Assembly (NCBI RefSeq): GCF_000720135.1
Contig: NZ_JOIU01000029.1
Location: 28,744-92,743 of the forward strand
DNA from: Streptomyces sp. NRRL S-1022
Lineage (GTDB): Bacteria > Actinomycetota > Actinomycetes > Streptomycetales > Streptomycetaceae
Length of the DNA: 64,000 nt
Direction of reading: 5' to 3'
Shown in pieces: positions 33,269 through 44,888 of this stretch. Below the pieces are notes generated by a model. The model worked only from the letters and a program-made list of their open reading frames with translations. It was not told where the DNA came from and searched no databases. How positions within the stretch are numbered: the first letter of the stretch is position 1; every line of letters starts with the position of its first letter. The position numbers were made by a program, and so were the translations under genes.

Positions 33269-34710
33269 GACGGGGTTCCTTCCAGTCGTGGTTCCTCGAC
33301 AGGGATGGGTGCCGGACCGGCGGCGGACCGGCGACGGGGCAGGACGCCGACCGCGACCACCGTCGCGAGCAGGAAGAGCGCGGCGGTGACGGCCAGACCC
33401 AGCGCGTAGCCGTCGGTGAGCGCGGCGGGATCGGCGGCCGTGCCGGTGCGGTGGGCGGCGACCGTGGCCACAGTTGCCAGGCCGACGCAACCGCCGAGCT
33501 GGCGCGCGCTGTTGAGGACGCCGGAGGCCATACCGGCCTCACCGGGGCGGATCCCGGTGGTCGCGGCGGTGGCCACCGGCGCGAAGATCAGCCCGATGCC
33601 GATACTCGTGAGGACGGACGGGCCGAGCACGTCGGCGAGGAAGCCGCCGTGCGGGCTGATACCGGCGAACCAGGCCATGCCGGTGGCGGCGAACAGCGTG
33701 CCGGGCACCAGCGAGGCGCGCGGCGACCGGTGCGCGGTGATGCGGGTCGCCACGACGGTGGCCGCCACCGAACCCGCGCAGAACGGCAGGAACGCGGCAC
33801 CGGTCGCGGCGGCACCCAGGCCCAGCACCTGCTGGAGGTAGAGGGACACGAAGTAGAACGCGGTGAACTGCCCGGCCGCCGCCAGGAACACCAGCAGGTT
33901 CGCCCCGGCGACCCAGCGGCTGCGCAGCAGGCCGAGCCGCAGCAGCGGGGCGGCGGACCGGGACTCGACGGCGACGAAGGCGCCGAGCAGCACCCCGGCA
34001 CCGGCGAGCGTCCCCCAGGTCGCGGTGGACGCCCACCCCCTGACGTCGGTCCGGACGACCCCGAACACCAGCAGCCCGATACCGCCGGTCGCCAGCGCGG
34101 CGCCGAGCACGTCCAGCCGTTCACGCCGTACCGGCCGGGGATCGGGGGCGACGGCGGCGTGCACGAGGACGAGTGCCGCCGCCACGATGGGCAGGTTGAC
34201 CAGCATCACCCAGCGCCAGCCCGCGTACTCGGTCAGCACTCCGCCGGCCAGCACACCCAGCGCGCCGCCCACGGCGTTGACCCCGCTCCACACGCCGAGG
34301 GCGCGCACGCGCCGCGGCCCCTCGGTGAAGGTGGTGGTCAGCAACGCCAGCGCGGCTGGCGCGACGGCTGCCGCGCCGGCCCCCTGCCCGGCGCGGGCGG
34401 CGATCAACTGCCACGGTTCCCGGGCGAGTCCGCCCGCGAGCGAGCAGAGCCCGAAGACGACCAGTCCCGCCACGAACAGCCGGCGCCGGCCGAACAGATC
34501 GCAGGCCCTGCCGCCGAGCAGCAGGAACCCGCCGAAGGTGAGCGCATACACGTGCACGACCCACGACAGGTCGAGCGGGGCGAAGCCGAGCGCGGAGCGG
34601 ATCGCCGGGAGGGCGACGTTGACGACGGCCATGTCCAGGGCGACGACGAACTGGGCGACGGCAGCTGCCGCCAGTACGCCCGACGGGCGGTCACGTAAAT
34701 TTCTATACAT
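33265..34710 (-). CDS. MFS transporter, DHA2 (14-TM) type
   Basis: A 481-residue major facilitator of the drug:H+ antiporter-2 family. About 14 membrane segments alternate with the conserved motif A (GGRACDLFGRRRLFV) and motif C region (GVWSGVNAVGGALGVLAGG). DHA2 members export antibiotics and other small hydrophobic compounds. The ATG at 34708-34710 sits within a short AT-rich operator-like sequence. It overlaps the cupin gene downstream and is divergent from a TetR gene that probably represses it. Confidence 0.92.
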   Translation of the reverse strand: MYRNLRDRPSGVLAAAAVAQFVVALDMAVVNVALPAIRSALGFAPLDLSWVVHVYALTFGGFLLLGGRACDLFGRRRLFVAGLVVFGLCSLAGGLAREPWQLIAARAGQGAGAAAVAPAALALLTTTFTEGPRRVRALGVWSGVNAVGGALGVLAGGVLTEYAGWRWVMLVNLPIVAAALVLVHAAVAPDPRPVRRERLDVLGAALATGGIGLLVFGVVRTDVRGWASTATWGTLAGAGVLLGAFVAVESRSAAPLLRLGLLRSRWVAGANLLVFLAAAGQFTAFYFVSLYLQQVLGLGAAATGAAFLPFCAGSVAATVVATRITAHRSPRASLVPGTLFAATGMAWFAGISPHGGFLADVLGPSVLTSIGIGLIFAPVATAATTGIRPGEAGMASGVLNSARQLGGCVGLATVATVAAHRTGTAADPAALTDGYALGLAVTAALFLLATVVAVGVLPRRRSAAGPAPIPVEEPRLEGTPS

Positions 34711-34719
34711 GTAAGAAAA
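34700..34719. promoter_or_regulatory. Operator candidate at the MFS start
   Basis: TACATGTA, a perfect 8-bp palindrome flanked by TTTCTA and AGAAAA, overlaps the MFS start codon in an otherwise AT-rich patch unusual for this genome. It is a likely site for the divergent TetR at 34791. Confidence 0.5.
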
Positions 34720-34790
34720 GTAGCGCGCGGACCGTCCCGATGTCGACACCCGCACCCCGAAGTCCCCGCTGCCTGGGGGATGATGACCCC

Positions 34791-35462
34791 ATGCCGCAAC
34801 CGCCCGCCCTCCGCAAGACCACCGGCCGGCCTGCCCGTATCTCCCGCGAGGAGATCATCCGGACGGCGCGCCGGATCGTGACGGAGGAGGGCGTCGCCCG
34901 CCTGACCATGCGCCGCCTCGCCACGGAGATCGGCAGCACGCCGATGGCCCTGTACCACCACGTCCGCGACAAGGAGGAGCTGCTCCTCCTCCTGCTGGAC
35001 GACTACGCGGCCGGCTCCCTGCACCGCCCCGGGCCCGCGCCCGCCGACCCGCTCGACCGCGTCCTCACCGCGGCCCGGGCGATCCACGACGTCCTGGCCG
35101 CCTGCCCGTGGATCGTCGAGGTGCTGACGGCGGACGACCTGATGTCCACCTCCGCCCTCTGGTTCGTGGAACAGATCGTCGCGGGCCTGACGGATGCCGG
35201 CCTCACCCTCGACCAGGCCGTCCACGGCTACCGTTCGATCTGGTACTACACGGCCGGCGAGATCCTGGTCCGCGCCACGGCGGCCCGCCGCCGCACGACC
35301 GACGACCGCCCGACCTACCGCGAGCAGGTCTTCGCGGAGCTCGACCCGACCGAACTGCCCCACCTGTCCCGGGTCGCGGACCGCTGGGCGGCGCTGACGT
35401 CGGAGAACACGTACGAGCAGGGCCTGCGCGCCCTGGTGGACGGTCTGCTGACCGCCGGCTGA
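34791..35462 (+). CDS. TetR-family regulator with TetR_C-type ligand domain
   Basis: A 223-residue repressor. The helix-turn-helix is in ISREEIIRTARRIVTEEGVA and LRRLATEIGSTPMALYHHV-like sequence (MRRLATEIGSTPMALYHH), typical of the TetR class C subfamily that controls drug exporters. The C-terminal domain includes SALWFVEQIVAGLTDAGLT. The ATG at 34791 is preferred; an ATG four codons upstream (34779) is possible. It is divergent from the MFS-cupin operon. Confidence 0.92.
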   Translation: MPQPPALRKTTGRPARISREEIIRTARRIVTEEGVARLTMRRLATEIGSTPMALYHHVRDKEELLLLLLDDYAAGSLHRPGPAPADPLDRVLTAARAIHDVLAACPWIVEVLTADDLMSTSALWFVEQIVAGLTDAGLTLDQAVHGYRSIWYYTAGEILVRATAARRRTTDDRPTYREQVFAELDPTELPHLSRVADRWAALTSENTYEQGLRALVDGLLTAG

Positions 35463-35577
35463 CCCCGCAGGACGGCGGACCCGAACCCGGATCGTGTCCG
35501 GCGGCGGAACCGCACGTCCCCCCGTCGTCGTCTTGTGCGCTGGCTGTGCACCGAGCGGGAATGCGGGGGGCGTTGTG

Positions 35578-36666
35578 ATGCGGAACGTGGCGAAGGCCGG
35601 GCTGGTGGTGGTCGCCGTGGCGACGGTGTTCGGGGCCTCGGCCTGTGGCGGGGAAGCCGGAGGGAACGGTGGGAAGCCGTCCGCGCACGGGAAGGCGGGG
35701 CCGGCGGCGTCCGGTCCGGGGCCGGTGTCTCCCGCGGCCGTGGGCAAGCTGTCCGCGGCCGCGCGGACCGGGGTGCCGTCCCTCACCCGGCACGTGCCGT
35801 GGAACCTGGACATCCTGGACCAGCGGTCACGGCCGCTGAACGGGAGGTTCACCACCACCGCCACGGGCAAGGGCGTGCACGTCTACGTGATCGACACGGG
35901 GCTGGACGTCACCCACGAGGAGTTCGGCGGACGCGCCCGCCTCGGCGCCGACTTCGTGGGCCCGAAGGACTCCGGTGACTGCTTCAGCGAGGACGGCGGC
36001 GGCCACGGCACGTTCGTCGCGGGTGTCATCGGCGGGGCGAAGTACGGGGTGGCGCCCCAGGCGCAGCTCGTACGGGTCCAGGGCATCCTGTGCGAGAGCG
36101 AGGGCGGCGGCTCCCCGTCGGCGGCCGAGGCGGCCCTGGTGAAGTCGGTCAAGTGGGTGACCGCACACGCGCAGAAGCCCGCGGTGGTGAACATGTCGCT
36201 CAACCTCGACCACCGGTCGGCGGCCCTGGAGTCCGCCGTCAAGAAGATGGTCGACGCGGGGATCCCGACGGTGGTGTCGGCCGGCAACTTCCGTGACGAC
36301 GCCTGCAAGCACTCCCCGGCCGGCGTCCCCGGCACGATCGTCGTCGCGGCCTCCACCCCGAAGGACCGCGCGTGGGACGAGGGCGGCTCGTACGGATCCG
36401 GCTACGGGCGGTGCGTGGACCTGTACGCCCCCGGCCAGCAGGTGACCGCCGCCCTCGCCGGCGGCGGGACCACCACGGAGGACTACGGCGCGACGTCCTG
36501 GGCCGCGCCGCACGCGACCGGCGTGATCGCGCTGTACCTGTCGGCGCACCCCCGGGCCACGGCCCGCGAGGTCCACGTCTGGCTCGACCGCACGGCCACC
36601 CGCGGTGTCCTGCACGGCATCCGCTCCGACACTCCGAACCGGCTGCTGAACACCGGCGGTCTGTGA
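35578..36666 (+). CDS. S8 subtilisin-like serine protease, lipoprotein
   Basis: A 362-residue exported protease of the proteinase K type. The N-terminus carries a lipobox (VFGASAC, Cys near residue 22), so the enzyme is expected on the outer face of the membrane. Catalytic residues: Asp in VIDTGLDVTHEE (about 103), His in GGGHGTFVAGVIGG (about 142), oxyanion Asn in VVSAGNFRDD (about 235), Ser in GATSWAAPHATG (about 306). The last motif normally reads G-T-S-M-A, so here Gly and Met are replaced by Ala and Trp. The ATG at 35578 is preferred to the GTG one codon earlier. Confidence 0.92.
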   Translation: MRNVAKAGLVVVAVATVFGASACGGEAGGNGGKPSAHGKAGPAASGPGPVSPAAVGKLSAAARTGVPSLTRHVPWNLDILDQRSRPLNGRFTTTATGKGVHVYVIDTGLDVTHEEFGGRARLGADFVGPKDSGDCFSEDGGGHGTFVAGVIGGAKYGVAPQAQLVRVQGILCESEGGGSPSAAEAALVKSVKWVTAHAQKPAVVNMSLNLDHRSAALESAVKKMVDAGIPTVVSAGNFRDDACKHSPAGVPGTIVVAASTPKDRAWDEGGSYGSGYGRCVDLYAPGQQVTAALAGGGTTTEDYGATSWAAPHATGVIALYLSAHPRATAREVHVWLDRTATRGVLHGIRSDTPNRLLNTGGL

Positions 36667-36691
36667 CCCGTCCCGGCCGCGGACAGGCCGA

Positions 36692-36726
36692 AGGGGCGGC
36701 ACCCCCCGCACCGGGGTGCCGCCCCT
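36692..36726. terminator. Terminator between S8 protease and ppdK
   Basis: A 14-bp perfect stem AGGGGCGGCACCCC/GGGGTGCCGCCCCT (36692-36705 with 36713-36726) and a seven-base loop, followed by CCTCTTTCG on the plus strand. It probably serves both convergent genes. Confidence 0.85.
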
Positions 36727-36800
36727 CCTCTTTCGTGCGCCGGAGCCGTCGCCGATCGGTGAGGGTCGGGGACCGACGGCGGCTCCGGGGACCGGGTGGG

Positions 36801-39521
<2,721 letters not shown>

Positions 39522-39939
39522 GGGTCTCGACTCCTTGAGGCCACGGTGGCTGCCCTGACGGCCAGGAACATACCCAGATCGAAGGTCCCTGGGTACGTCC
39601 ACTTGCCCGTCATGCGCTTGTAACCACCCGTCCGCCAGCGGATCGAAAGTCAAGGCTTGGCAAGCGAAGCGGGCCGAATGTTTTCACTTCTTGAAGGCAA
39701 CCGCGCCCACCGGTGCGGTTTACTGCTCGGATGAGCGGCCTCCAGCACGATTGATTTCGATCGATGAACGATCAAGGGGTGGCACCCAGTGCCACCCCTT
39801 GGAGAAGTGCAGTCGCGCTTGATCCGCTCATCTGAGCGGAACCCTTATCAAGGGTGGCGAGAATCACGCTGCCACAGAGTGCCTCGTTTCACCATGCGGA
39901 CCCTCCGGCGAACGCCGGTCAGCAGCGGAAACGGCCCTG
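39522..39939. other. Structured intergenic region upstream of ppdK
   Basis: No protein gene fits in this 418-bp gap. The part nearest ppdK presumably holds its promoter. The part 39720-39860 is unusually AT-rich for this genome and packed with inverted repeats: GATGAGCGG (39730-39738) with CCGCTCATC (39824-39832), the 12-bp stem at 39774-39800, CCGCTC-ATCT-GAGCGG (39824-39839), and CCCTT-ATC-AAGGG. They could fold as one nested structure, so an unannotated structured RNA or leader is possible. Confidence 0.45.
39774..39800. terminator. Perfect 12-bp hairpin, ROK terminator or RNA element
   Basis: AAGGGGTGGCAC (39774-39785) pairs with GTGCCACCCCTT (39789-39800) across a CCA loop. It lies downstream of the ROK gene on the minus strand and upstream of ppdK. 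It has no T tract on either side. Confidence 0.65.
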
Positions 39940-41160
39940 TCACACGCCCATCCGGGAGAGCCGCTCCTCCGCCCGCTCCGGCGCGTACAGGTGCTCCACC
40001 ACCAGCGCCGCGGCGCCGACGAGCCCCGCCCGGTCGCCGAGCCGGGAGGTGACGACCTCCAGGTGAGCGGTGGACCGGGGCAGCGCCCGCTGGTAGAGCA
40101 GCTCGCGCACCCCCGTGAGGAAGGGCGTCCCGGCCAGGTCTCCGGCGATCATCAGCACCCCCGGGTTGAGCAGCGTCACGACCGTCGCCAGCACGTCCCC
40201 GACCTGGCGCCCGGCCTCCCGGGCCAGTGCGGCGGCCTCCGGGTGCCCGGCGGCCAGCAGGTCCCGCACGTCCGACCCGGAGGCGGCCGGCACCCCGGAC
40301 GCGGTCAGCCTCCGGGCCACGGCACCGCCGCTCGCGACGGCCGCGAGACAGCCGTACGCCCCGCACCGGCACAACGCGTCGGCACCCACCCGGATGTGCC
40401 CGATGTCGCCGGCGCCGCCGTCGGCGCCCCGGTAGACCGCGCCGTCCACGATCACCCCGGCGCCGATGCCCGTGGACACCTTGACCAGCACGAAGGCCGT
40501 GCAGTCGGGGTGTCCGGTGCGCTGTTCGCCGTAGGCCATGAGGTTGGCGTCGTTGTCGACCAGGACCGGCACCGCCGGGGCGCCGGTGTGCTCGGTGAAG
40601 GCGCGGGAGAGGCTGCCGCGCAGGTCGTGGCCGTCCCAGCCCGGCATGATCGGCGGCTGCACCACCAGACCGGTCTCGCTGTCCACCGGGCCCGGCACCG
40701 CGAGCCCGATCCCGCACACCTCCTCGCCCGTGTGCCCGGCCTTCGTCAGCAGCTCGCCGAACCAGCGGCCCAGTTCGGCCAGGACCACCTGCGGGCCGTC
40801 CTCCACCGCCAGCGGGCCGGCGTGCTCGGCGAGGATCTCGCCGGTCAGCGAGAGCACGGCCGCGCGGGCGTGCCGGGTGTCCAGGTCGGCGGCCAGGACC
40901 ACCGCGTGGGAGCCGTCGAACTCCAGGGTGATGGAGGGGCGCCCGCCCAGCGGCGAGTCGACCGGGCCGCCGGCGCCCTCGCGCAGCCAGCCGGCCCGGA
41001 ACAGCCGGTCCAGGCGCTGGCCGACGGTGGCCCGGGACAGCCCGGTGGCCTGCTGGAGCGCGCCCCGCGTCACGGCCCGTCCACTGCGCACCAGTTCGAG
41101 CAGATCGCCGGCTCCCGCCTGGCTTCCGCTCTTGCCGGTCCTTCCCGAACGCCCCGTCAT
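39940..41160 (-). CDS. ROK-family transcriptional regulator
   Basis: A 406-residue repressor-type ROK protein. The N-terminal winged helix (ALQQATGLSRATVGQRLDRL, residues 35-60) is followed by the actin-like ROK sugar-binding domain with ATP-motif-like AVVLAADLDTRHARAAVLS and VLVDNDANLMAYGEQ, the ROK zinc motif region ALCRCGAYGCLAAVASG, and GDIGHIRVG. The zinc ligands are Cys in CRCG and GCL. The ATG at 41158-41160 follows AAGGGGG. It is divergent from two glycoside-hydrolase-type genes; its effector is likely a sugar from that pathway. Confidence 0.92.
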   Translation of the reverse strand: MTGRSGRTGKSGSQAGAGDLLELVRSGRAVTRGALQQATGLSRATVGQRLDRLFRAGWLREGAGGPVDSPLGGRPSITLEFDGSHAVVLAADLDTRHARAAVLSLTGEILAEHAGPLAVEDGPQVVLAELGRWFGELLTKAGHTGEEVCGIGLAVPGPVDSETGLVVQPPIMPGWDGHDLRGSLSRAFTEHTGAPAVPVLVDNDANLMAYGEQRTGHPDCTAFVLVKVSTGIGAGVIVDGAVYRGADGGAGDIGHIRVGADALCRCGAYGCLAAVASGGAVARRLTASGVPAASGSDVRDLLAAGHPEAAALAREAGRQVGDVLATVVTLLNPGVLMIAGDLAGTPFLTGVRELLYQRALPRSTAHLEVVTSRLGDRAGLVGAAALVVEHLYAPERAEERLSRMGV

Positions 41161-41182
41161 GTGCACCCCCTTGTGCTCCCCA

Positions 41183-41204
41183 AACTTGCATTACATAGTA
41201 AGTT
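41183..41204. promoter_or_regulatory. ROK operator candidate
   Basis: AACTTGC (41183-41189) and GTAAGTT (41198-41204) form a 6/7 inverted repeat with an 8-bp spacer, and TTAC-ATA-GTAA is perfect inside it. The site lies between the divergent ROK and glycosidase genes in an AT-rich patch. Confidence 0.6.
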
Positions 41205-41280
41205 CTGCGTGTTAAATAGACGTAACTCTACGGTGGCCGCAGCCGAACCCGCGCGGCCGGACGTCTTCGGGGAGCCCCGA

Positions 41281-42876
41281 GTGGACCGCACCGCCCAGCT
41301 CACAGCCCGTCCCGCCGAGCGAGAGACCGCGTACGATCCGCCGGCCGCGCCCACGGCCACCGCGTCGCTGCACGCCGGAGCGGCCGAGGTGCTGGAGGCG
41401 AACTGGACGGGCGGCTCCACCGTGCCGTCCCGGCACCTGTACCCCCACCAATGGTCCTGGGACTCGGCGTTCATCGCCATCGGGCTGCGGCACCTGTCGC
41501 CGCTGCGGGCCCAGACCGAGCTGGAGACGCTGCTGGCCGCGCAGTGGGGTGACGGTCGCGTCCCGCACATCGTGTTCAACCCCTCCGTACCGCTCGACGC
41601 GTACTTCCCGAGCCCCGACTTCTGGCGCTCCGCCACCGCAGGGCGCGGCGCGGGCGCCCCGCGCACCGTACAGACGTCCGGCATCGTGCAGCCACCGGTG
41701 CACGCGCTGGCGGCCTGGCTGGTGCACCGCGCCGACCCCGGCCTGTCCGCGGCCCGCGGCTTCCTGGCCCGGGTGTACCCGCGGCTGGCCGCCTGGCACC
41801 GGTATCTGCTGCACCGGCGGGACCTCGGCGGCGGCGGCCTGGTGTCCGTGGTCCACCCTTGGGAGCAGGGCATGGACAACAGCCCCTGCTGGGACGCCCC
41901 GCTCGCCCGGATCACCCCGGCCCCGGCCCGCTCCTTCCGCCGCGCCGACCTCGACCACGGGGCGGCCGAGGACCGGCCGACGGACCTGGACTACGGGCGG
42001 TACGTGCGGCTGGCCACGGACTACCGGGACGCGGGGTACGCCGACGGGCAGGCGGAGTTCGCCGTGGAGGACCCGGCGTTCAACGCACTGCTCATCGCCT
42101 CCGAGCACGCCCTCGCCCGCATCGCCGGGGAACTGGGCGCGACCGGCTCCGCCCGCCGGGCCCGCGCCGAACGCCTGACGGCGGCACTGGTGGAGCGCCT
42201 GTGGGACGAGCGGTCCGGCATGTTCCTGTGCCGCGACCTGCGGGGCGGCACCGCGCCCGCCGACCACACGGCCTCCGCCCCCCAACCCGGCACCCGCAGC
42301 CCTGGTCCCGGCCCCGAACCCGGCACCCGCAGCCCCGGCCCCGGCACCCGCGGCCTCGACCCGGGCCCCGGTCTCGTTCCCGAGCGCAGTGTCTCCGGGC
42401 TGGTTCCGCTGCTGGTGCCCGGGCTGCCGCGGGACGTCGTCGCCGCGCTGGTCCGCACCGTGGGCGGGCCGCACTTCTCGGTCGGGGACCGCACCCGGCT
42501 GGTGCCGAGCTACGACCTGCTCGGCGAGGCCTTCGACCCGCACCGCTACTGGCGCGGGCCGGCCTGGTTCAACACGAGCTGGCTGCTGGAGCGCGGGCTG
42601 CGCACGCACGGCGAGCGGGAGCGGGCCGACGCCCTGCGCGATGCGGTGCTGGAGCTCGCCGCCGCCAGCGGTTTCGCCGAGTACGTCGACCCGTACACCG
42701 GCGAGGCCTGCGGCGCCGCCGGCTTCAGCTGGACGGCGGCCCTGGCGCTCGACCTGCTGCACCGGCGGCCCACACCGCACGAGCGTCAAAAGCTGGACAA
42801 GAGCCCACAAAATGGCGCACCCCCCACGCGCACTGCACCGTTCGACAGGAGTGACAGAGGAGGGGACCGGGGATGA
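41281..42876 (+). CDS. GH63/MGH1-like glycoside hydrolase
   Basis: A 531-residue (alpha/alpha)6-barrel enzyme related to mannosylglycerate hydrolase and GH63 glucosidases. Landmarks: HLYPHQWSWDSAFIAIGLRH near the N-terminus (WDS with likely acid residue), GRVPHIVFNP, HPWEQGMDNSPCWD (GMDNS signature), YWRGPAWFNTSWLLERGL near the C-terminus and YTGEACGAAGFSWTAALALD. A Gly/Pro/Arg/Thr-rich linker around residues 335-362 consists of direct DNA repeats. The GTG at 41281 follows GGGGAG. The substrate is probably a glucoside or mannoside of a small molecule. It overlaps the next gene by ATGA. Confidence 0.85.
   Translation: MDRTAQLTARPAERETAYDPPAAPTATASLHAGAAEVLEANWTGGSTVPSRHLYPHQWSWDSAFIAIGLRHLSPLRAQTELETLLAAQWGDGRVPHIVFNPSVPLDAYFPSPDFWRSATAGRGAGAPRTVQTSGIVQPPVHALAAWLVHRADPGLSAARGFLARVYPRLAAWHRYLLHRRDLGGGGLVSVVHPWEQGMDNSPCWDAPLARITPAPARSFRRADLDHGAAEDRPTDLDYGRYVRLATDYRDAGYADGQAEFAVEDPAFNALLIASEHALARIAGELGATGSARRARAERLTAALVERLWDERSGMFLCRDLRGGTAPADHTASAPQPGTRSPGPGPEPGTRSPGPGTRGLDPGPGLVPERSVSGLVPLLVPGLPRDVVAALVRTVGGPHFSVGDRTRLVPSYDLLGEAFDPHRYWRGPAWFNTSWLLERGLRTHGERERADALRDAVLELAAASGFAEYVDPYTGEACGAAGFSWTAALALDLLHRRPTPHERQKLDKSPQNGAPPTRTAPFDRSDRGGDRG
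42285..42375 (+). repeat. Direct repeats within the glycoside hydrolase gene
   Basis: Two to three imperfect copies of a Pro-Gly-Thr-Arg-Ser-Pro-Gly unit (CCCGGCACCCGCAGCCC core) encode a low-complexity linker. The first two copies share CGGCACCCGCAGCCC exactly. Copy number may vary between strains. Confidence 0.7.
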
Positions 42877-44810
42877 CGGACCGGCATCATCTGCTCGTGC
42901 ACGGCGCCACCTTCGCCGCCGTGGGCGACGGTGGCGACATCAGCGGGGTGCGGGGCGGCAGCCCCCCGGACGGGTTGTTCGTCCGGGACGCCCGGCACCT
43001 CAGCCGCTGGCAGCTCACCGTCGACGGCGCCGTGCCCGAGGTGCTCACCCCGGTGACGGACGGGGACGAGGCCCGCTGTGTGCTGGTCCCGCGCTGCGGC
43101 CGGCAGGAGCCCCCGGCGCACACCCTGTTCCGTGAACAGGCAGTCGGGGACAGCTCGTTCGTGGAGTCCGTCAAGGTGACCAGCAACCGGCCGGTGCCCA
43201 CCACCGTCCGGCTCGCGCTCACCGTCGACGCCGACTTCACCGACCAGTTCGAACTCCGCTCCGACCACCGCACCTACGTCAAGTCCGGCGCCGTACGCTC
43301 CCGCGAAGTCCTCGACGACGGCATCGAGTTCACCTACCGGCGCGCCGAATGGCGGTCCTGTACGACGATCAGCGCCGACCCGCCCCCCGACGCCGTCGAG
43401 GAGACCGGCACCGGCGCCCGCCGCCTGGTGTGGACCCTCGACCTGGCCCCGCACGAGACGACCGAACTGCTGCTGCGGGTGATCGCCCGCCCGCACGGCG
43501 AGAGGCGCGCCGTCCGCGTACCCCGCGACCCCGCCGCCGTCCACGAGCAGGTCCTCGCCCGGGAAGCCGAGTTCATGGAGGGCGTGGCCTTCCCGACCGG
43601 CTGGCCCGAGCTGGCCGCGGCCTGCGCCCGGGGCCTGGCCGACCTGGCGGCGCTCCAGGTCCCGGCCACCGGACCGGACGGCGAGGACGTGCGCGTACCG
43701 GCGGCCGGCGCCCCCTGGTTCCTCACCCTGCTCGGCCGCGACGCCCTGCTCACCTCCCTGTTCGCCCTGCCCTACCGCCCGCAGCCGGCCGCCGCCACCC
43801 TCCTCGCCCTGGCCGCCACCCAGGCCACGGACACCGGCGGACGTCCGGTCGCCCAGCCCGGCAAGATCGTGCACGAGGTGCGGCACGGCGAACTGGCCCA
43901 CTTCGGCCAGGTGCCGTTCGCCCGCTACTACGGCTCGGTCGACGCCACCCCGCTGTTCCTGATCCTGCTCGGCGCGTACGTCGAGCGGACCGGGGACACG
44001 GAGCTGGCCCGCCGGCTGGAGCCGAACGCCCGGGCCGCGATCGGCTGGATGCTCGACCACGGCGGCCTGACCTCCCGCGGCTACCTCGTCTACCGCGCCG
44101 ACGAGGGCGGCCTCGCCAACCAGAACTGGAAGGACTCCCCCGGCGCGATCTGCTGCGCCGACGGCACCCGGCCCACCGGCGCGGTGATGGCGGCGGGCGC
44201 CCAGGGCTACGCGTACGACGCGCTGCGCCGCACGGCGGGGGTGGCGCGGGCGGTGTGGGCCGACGAGACGTACGCCGCGCTGCTGGAGCAGGCCGCGGCC
44301 GACCTCCGGGACCGTTTCCAGCGGGACTTCTGGATGCGGGAGCAGTCCTTCCCGGCGCTGGCGCTGGACGGCCGGGGCCGGCAGATCGACGCGCTGGCCT
44401 CCGACGCCGGGCACCTGCTGTGGTCGGGGCTGCTGGACAAGGAGTACGGCGAGGTGGTGGGCCGGCGGCTGCTGGAGCCGGACTTCTTCTCCGGGTGGGG
44501 CGTCCGCACGGTGGCCTCCGGCCAGGCGGCGTACCACCCGCTGTCCTACCACCGGGGCTCGGTCTGGCCGCACGACAACGCGCTGATCACACTCGGGCTC
44601 GCCCGGTACGGGCTGCACGACGAGGCCCGCGCGGTCGCCCACGCGCTGGTCGACGCGGCGACGGCGGGCGGGCACCGGCTGCCGGAGGCCCTGGCGGGGT
44701 ACGCCCGCGCCCCGCACACCACACCGGTGCCGTACCCGCACGCGTGCGGGCGGGAGGCCCGGTCCGCAGCGGCGCCGCTCGCCCTGCTGACGGCGGTCGG
44801 GGGCGCCTGA
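42873..44810 (+). CDS. Amylo-alpha-1,6-glucosidase-type protein
   Basis: A 645-residue protein with an N-terminal glycogen-debranching-type domain (residues about 10-210, GLFVRDARHLSRWQLTVDG) and a C-terminal (alpha/alpha)6 barrel. Barrel motifs include PWFLTLLGRDALLTSL, GKIVHEVRHGELAHFGQ, YYGSVDATPLFL, NQNWKDSPGAICCADG and HRGSVWPHDNALI. These resemble the GDE_C/GH133 family. It is translationally coupled to the preceding GH63-like gene (ATGA), so the pair acts on one glycan under ROK control. No transporter accompanies it. Confidence 0.88.
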   Translation: MTDRHHLLVHGATFAAVGDGGDISGVRGGSPPDGLFVRDARHLSRWQLTVDGAVPEVLTPVTDGDEARCVLVPRCGRQEPPAHTLFREQAVGDSSFVESVKVTSNRPVPTTVRLALTVDADFTDQFELRSDHRTYVKSGAVRSREVLDDGIEFTYRRAEWRSCTTISADPPPDAVEETGTGARRLVWTLDLAPHETTELLLRVIARPHGERRAVRVPRDPAAVHEQVLAREAEFMEGVAFPTGWPELAAACARGLADLAALQVPATGPDGEDVRVPAAGAPWFLTLLGRDALLTSLFALPYRPQPAAATLLALAATQATDTGGRPVAQPGKIVHEVRHGELAHFGQVPFARYYGSVDATPLFLILLGAYVERTGDTELARRLEPNARAAIGWMLDHGGLTSRGYLVYRADEGGLANQNWKDSPGAICCADGTRPTGAVMAAGAQGYAYDALRRTAGVARAVWADETYAALLEQAAADLRDRFQRDFWMREQSFPALALDGRGRQIDALASDAGHLLWSGLLDKEYGEVVGRRLLEPDFFSGWGVRTVASGQAAYHPLSYHRGSVWPHDNALITLGLARYGLHDEARAVAHALVDAATAGGHRLPEALAGYARAPHTTPVPYPHACGREARSAAAPLALLTAVGGA

Positions 44811-44888
44811 GCCGTACCGCCGGCCGGGTTGACCAGGTGTTTGCCCGGCCGGGTGAACGAGGGCTGCCGGGGCGTCGTACGGGAGGGC

